From Oscillibacter sp. (lineage in GTDB: Bacteria > Bacillota > Clostridia > Oscillospirales > Oscillospiraceae), in NCBI GenBank assembly GCA_022795445.1, contig JAAWGR010000007.1, positions 1 through 64,000 on the forward strand: a stretch of DNA of 64,000 nucleotides, written 5' to 3'. Both the position numbers and the translations under genes were made by a program. The notes under the pieces were generated by a model that was not told where the DNA came from, did not search any database, and worked only from the letters and a program-made list of their open reading frames with translations. Position 1 is the first letter of the stretch. Every line of letters starts with the position of its first letter. Positions 22,882-32,615 of the stretch are shown piece by piece.

Positions 22882-24360
22882 GTGGGGTTTACGACGGAGA
22901 TTTTTTTATTTGTGTTTTTCCCAGGCTGTCTGGCGGTCTGGGGGCTTTGCCGCTGGCTGGAGCGCTTTTCCCTTTGGGAACGCCTGCGTTTGGGGGATTG
23001 GGCCGCGGTGTGCATGAGCCTTGGTTTTTACGGATGGGCGTTGTTTGACGGGATGGCGCTGTTGTTCCTTTATATATGCGTGGTTTTTGCTGCCGGGCGG
23101 CTCCTGGGGTGTGCGGCGGGGTGGCGGCTGATCCTGCCGGTTTTCTGGGAGGGTGCGGACGGGGAACGGTGCTTTCGGTCGGCGGCGCTGGAGTCCGTGG
23201 CGCTGGGGTGTGCCTGCGGCCTGCTGCTGCTGTGGCTGTTCCGGGCGAAGTACTGGGCCTTTTTCCAGGGAGTGCTGGGTTTGGAGGCCGCTGCGGGGCA
23301 GGGACCGGCTATGCTGGGCCTCTCGTTTTTGACCTTTTCCGCCATTTCCTATTTGGCCGATATCCGGCGCGGCGCGGCTCCGGCGGGCGGGTTCCTGGAT
23401 TGCTTGTTGTATCTCTCCTTTTTCCCGAAGGTGATTTCCGGGCCGATTGTGCTTTGGAGGGATTTTCAACCTCAGATTGCAGCGCGGCGGGTTTCCCTGG
23501 ACGGGTTCCTCTCCGGCACGGAGCGTATGATGCTGGGGTTTGGGAAGAAGCTGATTCTGGCGGATGTGTTCGGCGCCTGCCTTGCGAAAATGGGCGATAA
23601 CGTGGATCTGCCTACGGCCTGGGGCGCGGTCCTGCTGTATACGCTTCAGATTTATTACGATTTTTCCGGTTATTCCGACATTGCGCTGGGTCTTGCCCGG
23701 ATGTTCGGGTTTTCCTTTGCGGAGAATTTCCATTTTCCTTACCGGTCCCGTTCCATTACGGAGTTCTGGCGGCGCTGGCACATCTCCCTGGGGACCTGGT
23801 TTCGGGAGTATGTGTATATCCCTATGGGGGGCAGCCGCCTCGGGCTGCGCCGGACGCTTTGGAACCTGGCGGTGGTCTTTGCGCTGACCGGCCTCTGGCA
23901 TGGGGCGGGCTGGAATTATATCCTCTGGGGCGCGGTGAATGGGCTTTTTGTCCTGCTGGAACGGGTGGTCCGGGAGAAGGCGTGGTATCGGAAAATCCCG
24001 GACGCGGTGAAGTGGGCGGGAACCATGTGCGTCGCGGCGGGCTTTTGGGAGCTGTTCCGGTTCCAGTCCCTGAGGGATGCGGGGCGGTGGCTGGCGCTGA
24101 TGCTGGGCCTGATTCGTCGGGATGCGGTCTTTTATGGCTGGCAGTTCTATTTTGACGGGCGGATGTGGTTCTTGATTGCGGTTGCCGTGCTGGGGGCGGT
24201 AATCCCCGGCGGCGAATGGGGTCGCCGGCGGATGGAGCGCTTAGGCCGCGGGACGGCCGGCCTGCTTCTGCGGGAGGCCGCTTTGCTGGCGGTGTTTGTG
24301 CTTTCGATTCTCTTTATGGTGAATTCGTCTTACAGCCCGTTTATCTATTTCCAATATTAA
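22882..24360 (+). CDS. MBOAT-family O-acyltransferase (AlgI-like)
   Basis: A 492-residue polytopic membrane protein of the AlgI/DltB/PatA type. It passes acetyl groups across the membrane for O-acetylation of an extracellular polysaccharide. Visible marks are about eleven hydrophobic segments, the YDFSGYSDIALGLARMFGF motif, SITEFWRRWHISLGTWFREY, and the catalytic histidine in LTGLWHGAGWNYILWG. The GTG at 22882 is preferred because GGAAAAGGATG lies at proper distance and family members start near FLFVFFPG; an ATG at 22837 has no spacing to its AAAGG. It is followed after 15 bp by the AlgJ-like partner. Confidence 0.9.
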   Translation: MGFTTEIFLFVFFPGCLAVWGLCRWLERFSLWERLRLGDWAAVCMSLGFYGWALFDGMALLFLYICVVFAAGRLLGCAAGWRLILPVFWEGADGERCFRSAALESVALGCACGLLLLWLFRAKYWAFFQGVLGLEAAAGQGPAMLGLSFLTFSAISYLADIRRGAAPAGGFLDCLLYLSFFPKVISGPIVLWRDFQPQIAARRVSLDGFLSGTERMMLGFGKKLILADVFGACLAKMGDNVDLPTAWGAVLLYTLQIYYDFSGYSDIALGLARMFGFSFAENFHFPYRSRSITEFWRRWHISLGTWFREYVYIPMGGSRLGLRRTLWNLAVVFALTGLWHGAGWNYILWGAVNGLFVLLERVVREKAWYRKIPDAVKWAGTMCVAAGFWELFRFQSLRDAGRWLALMLGLIRRDAVFYGWQFYFDGRMWFLIAVAVLGAVIPGGEWGRRRMERLGRGTAGLLLREAALLAVFVLSILFMVNSSYSPFIYFQY

Positions 24361-24375
24361 GGGGGGCGCTTTGGA

Positions 24376-25761
24376 ATGAGGAAGGTCAAGATTGGGACGC
24401 TGACGCTGTTTTTTCTGGCGCTGCTGCTGCCGCTGCTGGCGTTTCGCCGAGAGCCAAGTCTAGTTTCAGAAATTGACAACCGGATGCTGGCGGAAAATCC
24501 CTTCTGCAGCGGGCTTCCGGAAGGCGGGGATTTGACGGAGGCGGTGGAGCAGTATGTGAGGGACCGGATTGGGTTCCGGGACGAAATGATTTTAAGCTAT
24601 ACCGTGCTGAATGATAAGCTGTTCGGCAAGATGGTTCACCCGATGTACTTTTATGGGAAGGACGGCTATGTGTTCAGCCATATGGGGAATACGCCCTATG
24701 GGGAGTATCATGAGGCCTTTGCGGATATGACGGCGAAGCTCCAGGCGTATTGCGAGAGCCGGGGCGTCCCGTTCCTGTTCACTTTTGAGCCCTCCAAGGG
24801 CACCGTATTAGCGTCCTACCTGCCGGCCGGCATCCATCACAACGCGGATTGGAGGATTGGGCTGATGGCGGCGCTGGAGGAACGGGGCGTCCGCTGCGTG
24901 GACAACACGCCGCTCCTGGTGGAGCGCAGCGAGGCGGGCGAGGCCGTGTTCAACCGGAAATATGACGCCGGGCATTGGAACGGACTCGGCGCGTTTTACG
25001 GCGTCAATCATATGCTGGAGGCTCTTTCGGATGCCGGCCTGCGCCCGAACCGGCTGGACGAGTTTGATCGCTCCGAGGTCTTGGTTACGTCCCTGCCGGT
25101 TTCCAAGTTCCCCATTCATGAGATGGTTCCCGCCTTTGCTTTGAAAACGGAGGTTGTGAGCCGGACAGAGGAATTTTGCGGGGAGGTGCGGGTGAACCCT
25201 TCTTTCCCGGAATTTAACGTTGTGGTAAACCCGGCTCGTCTGCGGGAGGGTGCGCCGAGGACCCTGGTGTTTCAGGGAAGCTATGTGAACGGGCAGGGCA
25301 GGGTGTTTTTCCAGAATGCCCTGGGCGAGTATATTTCGGTGCATAATTACCAGAATGTGCTGGATATCGATTATTATTTTAATATCTTCCAGCCGGAGTG
25401 CGTGATTTTTGAGGCGACAGAGTACACCTTTGGGAGCAAATATTTTGATTACCAGCGGATGGTGGATCTGCGTCTGAATCCCGCCCTGGATGCGGTTTTG
25501 GACGGAGGGGTACAGGAGGAAGCGTGCCCCCTTGCCGTGGATGCGGTGACGGCGGAACAGGGCGAGGCCCTGACCGTCCTCTCCTGGAATGGCGGCGGGG
25601 ACGAGGAATATGCGTGGCTGCTGCTGGGCGGAACCTTTGACCTGCGCCGGAATGAGGCGGGGGGGTTTGAGGCAACCGTGACGAACGAGGCGTGGGAGCG
25701 GAATCGGGAGAATTTGCAGATTGCGGCCCTGGCGGGGGATGTTCTGCGGGTTTATGGGTGA
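24376..25761 (+). CDS. AlgJ/AlgX-like (DHHW family) acetyltransferase partner
   Basis: A 461-residue protein anchored by an N-terminal membrane helix (IGTLTLFFLALLLPLLAF). The extracellular SGNH-like part has FRDEMILSYTVLNDKLFG, FTFEPSKGTVLASYLP, and the catalytic-type motif YDAGHWNGLGAFYG (about residues 195-208). Proteins of this DHHW/AlgJ kind take acetyl from the MBOAT partner and attach it to the glycan. A ribosome site (GGGGGGCGCTTTGG region) and a 15-bp gap to the MBOAT gene indicate an operon. A terminator follows at 25785. The acceptor glycan is not identifiable, but the surface polymer made by the cluster at 1-14 kb is a candidate. Confidence 0.85.
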   Translation: MRKVKIGTLTLFFLALLLPLLAFRREPSLVSEIDNRMLAENPFCSGLPEGGDLTEAVEQYVRDRIGFRDEMILSYTVLNDKLFGKMVHPMYFYGKDGYVFSHMGNTPYGEYHEAFADMTAKLQAYCESRGVPFLFTFEPSKGTVLASYLPAGIHHNADWRIGLMAALEERGVRCVDNTPLLVERSEAGEAVFNRKYDAGHWNGLGAFYGVNHMLEALSDAGLRPNRLDEFDRSEVLVTSLPVSKFPIHEMVPAFALKTEVVSRTEEFCGEVRVNPSFPEFNVVVNPARLREGAPRTLVFQGSYVNGQGRVFFQNALGEYISVHNYQNVLDIDYYFNIFQPECVIFEATEYTFGSKYFDYQRMVDLRLNPALDAVLDGGVQEEACPLAVDAVTAEQGEALTVLSWNGGGDEEYAWLLLGGTFDLRRNEAGGFEATVTNEAWERNRENLQIAALAGDVLRVYG

Positions 25762-25784
25762 TGCTTCTCCTGAAAATCGATAAG

Positions 25785-25818
25785 GGCCGGGAGACCGTTG
25801 GTTATGGGTCTCCCGGCC
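25785..25818 (+). terminator. Terminator of the O-acetylation pair
   Basis: 12-bp perfect stem GGCCGGGAGACC / GGTCTCCCGGCC followed by GTCTGTTCTTTC. Confidence 0.8.
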
Positions 25819-25833
25819 GTCTGTTCTTTCATG

Positions 25834-25849
25834 AAAACTCACGTGAGAC
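25834..25849. repeat. Inverted repeat right, AAAACTCACGTGAGAC
   Basis: Reverse complement of 22722-22737 over all 16 bp, with palindrome core 25838-25847. It closes the 3.1-kb MBOAT/AlgJ cassette. Confidence 0.8.
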
Positions 25850-25897
25850 CTGCCCGGCCGCCGTCGAAAACTCTGCTCCATTCCGCTCCGTTTCCTC

Positions 25898-25940
25898 CGG
25901 CTCCCCCTTGAGTAACCCCCACCCCCTGCGGGGGACGAGA
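25898..25940. repeat. Dispersed C-rich repeat, copy 1
   Basis: CCCTTGAGTAACCCCCACCC and the following CCTGCGGGGGACGAG. The second copy is at 55698-55737. Confidence 0.5.
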
Positions 25941-25947
25941 GAGGGGG

Positions 25948-27676
25948 TTAGATGCGCAGGTTGGTTAGAGCGGCGGGGCGGCTGTGGCGGCGGACTAGCG
26001 TTCGCGCCCCTTCCAGTGTGTCCGGCCCGTCGTCGTAGGCCCCCAGCGGAAATTCTTCCAGCTGCCGCAGCAGCAGTGCCTGATTCCGCCGGAACCGCAG
26101 ATACCCGTTTTTTACGTCCGGCTGAAGGCTCTCTACCCGCATCGTTTTGTCCTCCGTTGCCCGTACCCCTGGATGGGTAGGCACAATCCTTGACGCGCCG
26201 ATTCCTGCGCCAGCTGCTCCTTCAAAAACCATTGGAACTGGTTTGTCCCCGCCCCGAACAGCGTGTAGTCCCGGCCTGTTTCCTGGCGCAAAAGTCGCTC
26301 CTTGTCTAATATATCCTGGATAATCTTGTCCGGATGGCGGTGCTGGGTGTCTGCGTCCCATACGTAAGCCAGGCCGCTTTCCGCGTCCGCCGCCAGGGTG
26401 ACGATGACCGAATAGTCGCTGCTTGCGCTCCGGCCCAAAGACGGGTCGCAATAGCCGTAAAACCGGAACCGCCTTTGCCGGAAATCCAGTTCATGCGGCT
26501 CGTAATACCGGAACCACTGCGCCGGGAAAAGACAGTCCCCAGTGTTGGCGGGCTGGTTCTGCATCTCGCTGTTGAACGCCGCTTCGCCCTCCGCCAGCCG
26601 AATCACTCGTAGGCTGTAATAATCCTGCTTCTCTGGCCACAGCACTTTGGCCCCTTCCAGCATTTCACGCCGGTGCTTGTAGAAAAAGGAATGGGCCCTT
26701 TTTTTCCGCTCCGGGTCCATAAAGTCCGTGTACAGCCGCTTCCATTCCTGCCACAGCGGCGAGAACGGCTCGGACAGCACCGCCTGGTATTTCCAGGACT
26801 GAAACGTCGGGTTTTCCAGCAGGTTCGCCAGCAGGGAATCATAGTGCAGGATGGTTCCGATTATCAGGATGTCTGTATAGCGGTCCCCCGATTTGCATAT
26901 CGCCTTCCAAAACCAGTCCGCCGTTTTCTTCCGCTGCTCCGCCGTCCGGACCCTTCGTCATTTTCATTGTCGTCGCACAAGATCAGGTCCAGGCGGCGCT
27001 CGTAGTTCCTCCGGCCCCGCAGCTTCTGCCCGTTGCCCGTCGTGTCGATGCGGCAGCCGTTTTTTAGAAGAATCGTGCTGCTCCGCCACGTCTTGCCCGC
27101 CTGCTCGCCAAAGTCCCGGAGAATCCGCTCGTTGCTCTCCAATTCGTATTTCAGCGCTTCCAAAAAGCCTGCCGCCTGCCCTTCTGTATCCGAAATCAGC
27201 AGAATGCATTTTTATAGCCGTACAGCGCCGCGTGCAGGACGTTCTTTAGGCTCATCACCGTGCTCTTCGCGTGGCCCCAGGGAGCCGCTACGGCGGACCG
27301 CGTCCCCTTGGCCCCCAGCATCCCCGCGGCGTCCGACAGCGGGTTCCCGCCCTTCATCACCCGCTTCCGCCACAGCTGGTCTAACTGCCGATGAAACGGC
27401 GGCGGCGGGAGCGAAAAGTAATGCGGCAGATAATGGGACCCGAAAAGCCGGGGGCCCGAGCGGCTTGCTTGTATGCTTCCGTTGCTTGACTGCCTCCTTT
27501 CCGTGTTTCCCTTGTGGGAAATCCTTCTGGTATAAGGAGTGAAACGCCTGTTTTTTAACACGTCCCTGTGTAACTCCCGGAAAAATTTTTTCGGATGCCT
27601 TTGTGTTGGCCGTTTTTTTGGGGTCTTCTGGTGAGGAACTTTTTCTTCCGAGACGCCGCCCTTGCTTTTTCGGCAA
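25948..27676 (-). pseudogene. terL: Phage terminase large subunit, broken
   Basis: Pieces in several frames together give a DNA-packaging ATPase/nuclease. The Walker A-like AAPWGHAKSTVMSLKNVLHA (RGHAKST in relatives) is followed by LLISDTEGQAAGFLEALKYE and RRNYERRLDLILCDD (Walker B region). Further on are LIIGTILHYDSLLANLLENP and the nuclease aspartate region YCDPSLGRSASSDYSVIVTL. At least four frameshifts separate them (near 27440, 27205, 26955 and 26160). The gene reads opposite to the capsid and tail genes that follow, so the prophage has been rearranged as well as mutated. The first 75 codons from 27676 look non-homologous and may not belong. Confidence 0.7.
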
Positions 27677-27946
27677 AAAGCGCGTACAATAAAAAAGCGC
27701 TCCGGAAAGAGCGTGTTTGGATGGAGGCGTTTTAGATGGAATTCCGTCTTTCCGCCCGCCTGGCCGGGCCGGTTTTATGACGCCGCTTATTTTTGGAGCG
27801 CCCTCCCCGACCCGCCTGCGGCCGGGTCGTACTCCAACGATAAAGCCCCTGGACCGAGCGGGAAAGCGGCCCGGTCAGGTCCGGTACAGGCGTAATTAGG
27901 AATTCTTTTTTGGACAGAGGAGGCCGGTGATTCCGGGGAATGCGAT

Positions 27947-28435
27947 ATGCAAGTTGATTTCGATTTTTTTCAGGCCCTGCTTCAGACCTTTTTGATGGCC
28001 ATGACCCCGGTGGTGGAGCTGCGGGGGGCGATCCCTTTCGGCCTCGCCTGCGGACTGCCCGTCCCGGCGGCCTTCCTGGCGGCGGTGCTGGGCAACCTGT
28101 TTCCCGTACCGTTTATTCTGCTGCTTCTGCGCCGGGTCTTTGCCTGGCTGCGGCGTTTCCCTTGGCTGGGGGAACGGGTGGACGCCCTGGAGCGCCGCGC
28201 CCACCTCAAGGGCCGTACCGTGCGCAAGTACCGGATACTGGGGCTGATTCTCCTGGTGGCCGTCCCCCTGCCGGGTACCGGGGCCTGGACCGGGGCCCTG
28301 GTAGCTGACGTGTTGGATATCCGCGCCCGGGACGCCCTGCCCGCCATCGCCGTGGGTGTGCTGGCTGCGGGAGCGGTCGTAACGGCTCTGTCGTGCGGCG
28401 CGGCGTCCATCTTTGCCGCCGTGTTTCCAGGATGA
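27947..28435 (+). CDS. Small multidrug export family protein (COG2426-like)
   Basis: A 162-residue membrane protein with four or five hydrophobic segments. It carries the family feature TPVVELRGAIPFGLACGLPV near the N-terminus, LGNLFPVPFILLLLRR, and PLPGTGAWTGALVADVLDI. The family is named for putative small-molecule export, but transport is not demonstrated. It is intact, unlike the phage genes on both sides, and has its own terminator at 28480. The ribosome site is weak (GGGGAATGCGAT). It may be an original chromosomal gene left between rearranged phage segments. Confidence 0.75.
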   Translation: MQVDFDFFQALLQTFLMAMTPVVELRGAIPFGLACGLPVPAAFLAAVLGNLFPVPFILLLLRRVFAWLRRFPWLGERVDALERRAHLKGRTVRKYRILGLILLVAVPLPGTGAWTGALVADVLDIRARDALPAIAVGVLAAGAVVTALSCGAASIFAAVFPG

Positions 28436-28479
28436 GCGAGGCAGCGCAGGTACGGCTACTTTTTATCAGATATAAAAAC

Positions 28480-28525
28480 CCCCTCCGCTTTTGGGAATCA
28501 CTTCCCGAGGCGGAGGGGTCTTTTT
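28480..28525 (+). terminator. Terminator after the export gene
   Basis: CCCCTCCGC / GCGGAGGGG stem with an inner GGGAA/TTCCC stem, followed by TCTTTTT. Confidence 0.85.
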
Positions 28526-28610
28526 CTGCTAGTCTGAAATTACCGGCAGTCTCTGCGGTGCTGCGCCATGGTCTGCCGGATGATTCGAATATACAGGAGG
28601 AAAGCAACCC

Positions 28611-29534
28611 ATGGCTTTTGATTATGCCAAAGCCTATCAGCAGTTCATTGGCGAGTAATTTGCGGCGGCTTCCGCCACCACCTGGATGATTCCCCCCGCG
28701 GGCAAGGTCCGTTTTGCCAGCGGCCGGGACATGGAGATTTCCACACTCACCACCTCCGGCCTCGGCAGCTACGATGCCTCTAAGGCCGACGGTTCCGCGT
28801 ATCCCAGCGGCACGGTCCGCAACACCTGGAATACATATCCCATAACCATGGACCGGGCCGTGAAGTTCTCCCTGGACCGCACGGACCCCAATGGCACCGG
28901 CTTCATCGCCACGGCGGAAAACGTCGTCCGGGAGTTCGCCCGGAACGCCTTGGTGAAGGAACAGGATATGTACCGCATTTACCGACTCCATGCTTTGCTG
29001 GAGGCGGATACGGCTTTGAAAAAGACGCATATTGTTTCGGCTGCGCTGGGCAAGGAAAACGCCGTTTCCGCCCTCAGCGGGCTTTTGTAGGCTATCCGCG
29101 ACGATGTGGAAGAGGCCAGGGGCTATGTGGTGCTGGTGAACCAGAAGAACCGGACCGCGTTTCTGGAAGCCGCCAAGGGGACGTATCATGACATTGCGTT
29201 TGGATTCAGCGTCTCCATTAACGGTGCGTTGTATGAAAACGTGATGATGCTGGACGACCTGCCCTGCATTTTCGTCCACCAAAGCCGGATGAAAACAGTC
29301 GTTGCCGTGCAGGACGGCGGCGGCATCCTCCCCGGCGAGGGGGCGAAGGACATCGCGGCACTGATTACCCACTGCGAGACGCCCCTGGCCGTCAGCCGCC
29401 TGGATTCCATTAAGCAGTTCGGGCCGGAGGAAAACCAGTTCTTTGACGGCACCTCCATTTAGGCCCGATCTCTTTACGACCTCTTTGTTTCGGAAAGCCG
29501 CTTGAAAACCCTCGGCGCGGTGGTGAACCCGTGA
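28611..29534 (+). pseudogene. Phage major capsid protein with three in-frame stops
   Basis: One uninterrupted frame of 307 codons reads as a major capsid protein (FDYAKAYQQFIGE, ASATTWMIPPAGKVRF, KTHIVSAALGKENAVSALSG, AFGFSVSINGALYENVMML, GTSI then ARSLYDLFVSESRLKTLGAV). It is cut by TAA at 28656, TAG at 29088 and TAG at 29460. There is no frameshift. All three stops can arise from a glutamine codon by C-to-T. The ATG at 28611 follows AGGAGGAAAGCAACCC, so initiation signals survive. The stop at 29534 overlaps the next start (GTGA). Product would be the HK97-fold shell protein; as written only short peptides are made. Confidence 0.75.
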
Positions 29535-30112
29535 AGGCCCCGGGAATTCCGCTGGAGGAGAGTGTCCGGGCCGTGCTGGAAACCACGGAGGCCCTGGCGG
29601 GCGCGTCTCTGGGAGAGCACGGGGAGCTTCTGGCGGGCATGGCCGTCCAGAGGGCGCTGGCGTACTGCCAGAGGGAGGACGTGCCGGAGGACATGGAAGC
29701 CGGCTGTGGTAGTTTTGCTCCTGGCCCTGGCGAGGCGCTTCCCCCCAGAGCGGCGGAGACGCCCCGGACGGAGAGAATGCTGGGGAGGACGCCGTATCCG
29801 GCGGGACGGTTTTCCAGGGGCCCGGTATGGAAGAGACCATCAAATCCATCCAGCGAGGGGATACGACCATTATGTTTGCTACCTCCGCAGAGGCGTCTCT
29901 TGGGAATTCCGGTCTTTCCGGGAGCGGGGCCTCCGAGGAGGCCTTCCCCGGCGAGGCGGCGGCGAGACCGTGGTATGGAAAAATCAGCCCTGCGCCCGAA
30001 GCCGCTCCTCCATGGTGAACGCCCCCGCCCCGCCGGAACGGCTCCGGGCGCGTCTTTCACGGAAGATCCTCCGACAGCTTCCGCTATCCCTCCCACTGCG
30101 TGACAGTGCTGG
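29531..30112 (+). pseudogene. Phage head-tail connector region, decayed
   Basis: Begins with a GTG overlapping the capsid stop. LEESVRAVLETTEALAGASL and LAYCQREDVPEDMEA resemble a head-tail connector (gp6-like) N-terminus. An extra G near 29700 shifts the frame; the next frame continues AVVVLLLALARRF. A separate stretch MEETIKSIQRGDTTIMFATS at 29827 and shorter pieces to about 30110 look like remnants of one or two further head-completion genes. Identity is tentative and rests partly on position between capsid and tail terminator. Confidence 0.5.
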
Positions 30113-30134
30113 AGGTATAGGAGATTGGACAGGC

Positions 30135-30144
30135 CTCACGTGAG
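30135..30144. repeat. CTCACGTGAG palindrome, prophage copy 1
   Basis: Third copy of the 10-bp palindrome, in the context GGACAGGC-palindrome-AC; the first 6 bases also precede the 22724 copy. Confidence 0.65.
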
Positions 30145-30164
30145 ACGGAGAAAGCGCCGGAGGT

Positions 30165-30555
30165 GAATGCCGGATAAAGGCCGTTCAGGAAGCGGTGCGG
30201 GCCTGGCTGGAGGCAAAGATCGGAATCCTGGCGGTTTCGGACCGCTCCCGGTGCTGGCGGTGGGCGTCCGGGAGAGCGGCACGGTGCTGGTGGACGGTGG
30301 GCAGCAGACGGAACACTCGTATGAGATCACCGTCTCTGTAGCCCGGACCGGGAACGAGACGGAAACACGGAGCTACTTGCCCGGCTGGTTCCGCTGCTGC
30401 TGCGGGGCCTGCCGATGGTGGACTCCGCCGGGCAGCGGCGGTGGCTCCATCCCGTAGAGGTCCGCACGGAGGATGGGGAGCTGCGCTGTACCATTCCGCT
30501 GTGCGTCCGCCTCCCGGAGCCGGAGACACCCTCGGCGGGCCGGACCTGGGGCTGA
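30165..30555 (+). pseudogene. Phage tail-terminator-like protein, frameshifted
   Basis: Reconstructed across frames: EAVRAWLEAKIGIL, then VLAVGVRESGTVLVDGGQQT, SYEITVSVARTGNE, ELLARLVPLLLRGLPMV and HPVEVRTEDGELRCTIPLCV. Length (about 125 residues), order (before sheath) and content fit a tail terminator. There are at least two frameshifts (near 30230 and 30362). No ribosome site is clear. It would cap the tail tube during assembly if intact. Confidence 0.5.
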
Positions 30556-30603
30556 TGGAGACCCTGTATGTTGATTTTTAACGTACCTTAGGAGGTTTTT
30601 AAT

Positions 30604-31653
30604 ATGGGATTGCCCGAAATTTTTATTGCATTTGAAACGGCCGCCGTCTCCGCCATCACCCGCTCGGCGCGGGGTGTGCTGGCGGTGGTGTTGGGCGGCG
30701 GCGCTGCGGCGGCGGAAGAGAGCAAGGAAAACGTCCTTTCGGCTGCCCGCGCCTACCGGTCCTTGGCGGAGGTTTCCAAGGAGGATTTTTCGCCGTAGCA
30801 TTACCAGCTTTTGAAACTGGCGTTTCAGGCTGGACCCAGCAAGGTGCTGGCGCTGAACGCCGTGAAACAGGATACGGATACCTTCGCCGTTCTGGAGCGG
30901 CTCCAGTTCGACTGGCTTGCCGCCCCGGTTCTGGACGGCGGCCAGATCATTTCATTTATCCGGAGCCGCCGGGCCAAAGGGATTGGCGTCAAGGCCGTTG
31001 TGGCGGGAGCCGCGGCCCCGGACCATGAGGGGATTGTCAATCTCTGTGCCTCCGGTTTTGTGTTGGATGACGGGCCGGTGACGGCAAACGAGTATGCCGT
31101 CCGCATCGCGGGTTTGCTGGCGTCCCTGCCGCTGACCCGTTCCGCAACCTATGCCGCCTTGCCGGAGGTGATATCCTGTGGCAGCCTGGAGGACCCCGAC
31201 GTGGCGGTCGACGCCGGAAAGCTGATCCTTGTCCCGGGCCGGGACGGCTATAAGCTGGGCCGGGCGGTCAATTCCTTCACCAGCACCACGGTGGACAAGT
31301 CCGCGCCCTTCCAGAAAATCAAGATCGTCGAGGGCATTGACCTCATCCGCACGGACATTGCCAAGGCGTTTGAAAACAGCTACATTGGCCGCGTCCTCAA
31401 CGACTATGACAACAAGCTGCTGCTGGTCACCGCCATCAACGCGTACCTGCACGTCCTGGACAAGACGTCGGACAACCGCTGTTTCATCTCCCCGGACGGG
31501 CAGAGAACCTATCTGGAAGCCAGAGGCACGGATACCGGCGGCATGAAGGACGCGGAAGTTCTCCGGGCCAATACCGGCAGCGAGGTGTTTCTGGAGGCGA
31601 ACCTGACGTGTTGCGACGCCAAGGAGGATCTCTCGCTGCGGATTTCGATGTAA
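30604..31653 (+). pseudogene. Contractile tail sheath protein with one amber codon
   Basis: A single frame of 349 codons reads as a tail sheath (XkdK-like): PEIFIAFETAAVSAITRSAR, VLALNAVKQDTDTFAVLERL, GYKLGRAVNSFTSTT, AFENSYIGRVLNDYDNKLLL, and EVFLEANLTCCDAKEDLSLR at the end. A TAG at 30796 (codon 65, between FSP and HYQLLKLAF) is the only lesion and again can come from CAG. Start has TTAGGAGGTTTTTAAT. It is followed after 21 bp by the tube gene. The sheath marks the element as a myovirus or R-type tailocin. Re-initiation downstream would give a truncated protein lacking the N-terminal linker. Confidence 0.82.
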
Positions 31654-31674
31654 TGGGATGGATGTTTTGGAGAT

Positions 31675-32115
31675 ATGGCAAATTTGACGGCAAACCGAAC
31701 CCTCTCCGGCTTCTTCGTCGAGATTTGGGTGGACGGCGCCCGCATTGCGGAGCTGAGCGAGGTGACCTTGATGGTGAAGCTCCAGCGGGAGAAGGTACAA
31801 TTTGGATTGGATATGGATAGCAAGATCACCGGCTTTTCCGGCGAGGGCACTATGACGCTGAAGCAGGTCTATACGCGCTTTTATGAGGTTCTGGAACAGG
31901 CGAAGCTGGAATTTGACAAGCGGTGTGTGATCACGACGACCCTGAAGGACCCCGACGCCATGGACCGCGGCGAAGAGCGCTACAGCGTAAGCATCGCCTT
32001 TTCCGAGCTGCCCTTTGTGGGCTATAAAATGGGCGCGGTCAATCAGCAGAAGCTGCCCTTTTCCTTCCGGCCCTCCGAGCTTCAGTGCCTGGACAGCATC
32101 TGGGCCGCGGAATGA
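31675..32115 (+). CDS. Phage tail tube protein (XkdM-like)
   Basis: An intact 146-residue tail core/tube protein: ANLTANRTLSGFFVEIWVDG, SKITGFSGEGTMTLKQVYTR, FDKRCVITTTLKDPDAMDRG, SIAFSELPFVGYKMGAVNQQ. In the XkdM family these polymerise into the rigid inner tube of contractile tails. It is the only early structural gene here without a lesion. It ends by overlapping the start of the chaperone-position gene (ATGAGC). Start after TTTTGGAGAT. Confidence 0.85.
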   Translation: MANLTANRTLSGFFVEIWVDGARIAELSEVTLMVKLQREKVQFGLDMDSKITGFSGEGTMTLKQVYTRFYEVLEQAKLEFDKRCVITTTLKDPDAMDRGEERYSVSIAFSELPFVGYKMGAVNQQKLPFSFRPSELQCLDSIWAAE

Positions 32116-32615
32116 GCGCCGTGACGGACGCCCTGCGGGAACGCCTTTCCCGCAGGGGCTGCACGGCCCGGGTCCGCTGCGGCGTGCTGGGTACGTTGAC
32201 GGTGGAAGCCCTCAGCCCGAAAGACTGAGCGGCGCTGCTGAAAAAGGATTCCAGGGCGCACCTCTACGCCGCCTGCCGGGAATTGCAGCAGGCCGGAGAG
32301 GAACTGCGGCGGGACCGGAAAAGGAGAACATGGAAGAACGCCGGGAGGAAACCAGTGGGCTGGCGGAAGCGGGCGCCCCGGCGGAGCGGAGACAGAAATC
32401 CCGGAAAGACGACTTGAAATCGTGCAGAACTTCCGGAAGCAGTTCTCGGAGTTCCGACTCCGTTTCGTGCAGAAGCCGGGGACGGAACCGGCGGACAACG
32501 GAGGATTCTGGCGGGATGCGGCGCAGGATTCCCGGGAAAAACGGCGGGAATTTCGACGTGAAACCGTGCGGGCGGCCCTCGCGGAAACCGGAGCACCGGG
32601 CAAAATTGGACGAGC

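Noticed and set aside
22906-23901. 331-codon minus-strand open frame
   Set aside because: Shadow of the MBOAT gene; P/Q/R-rich with no recognisable domain.
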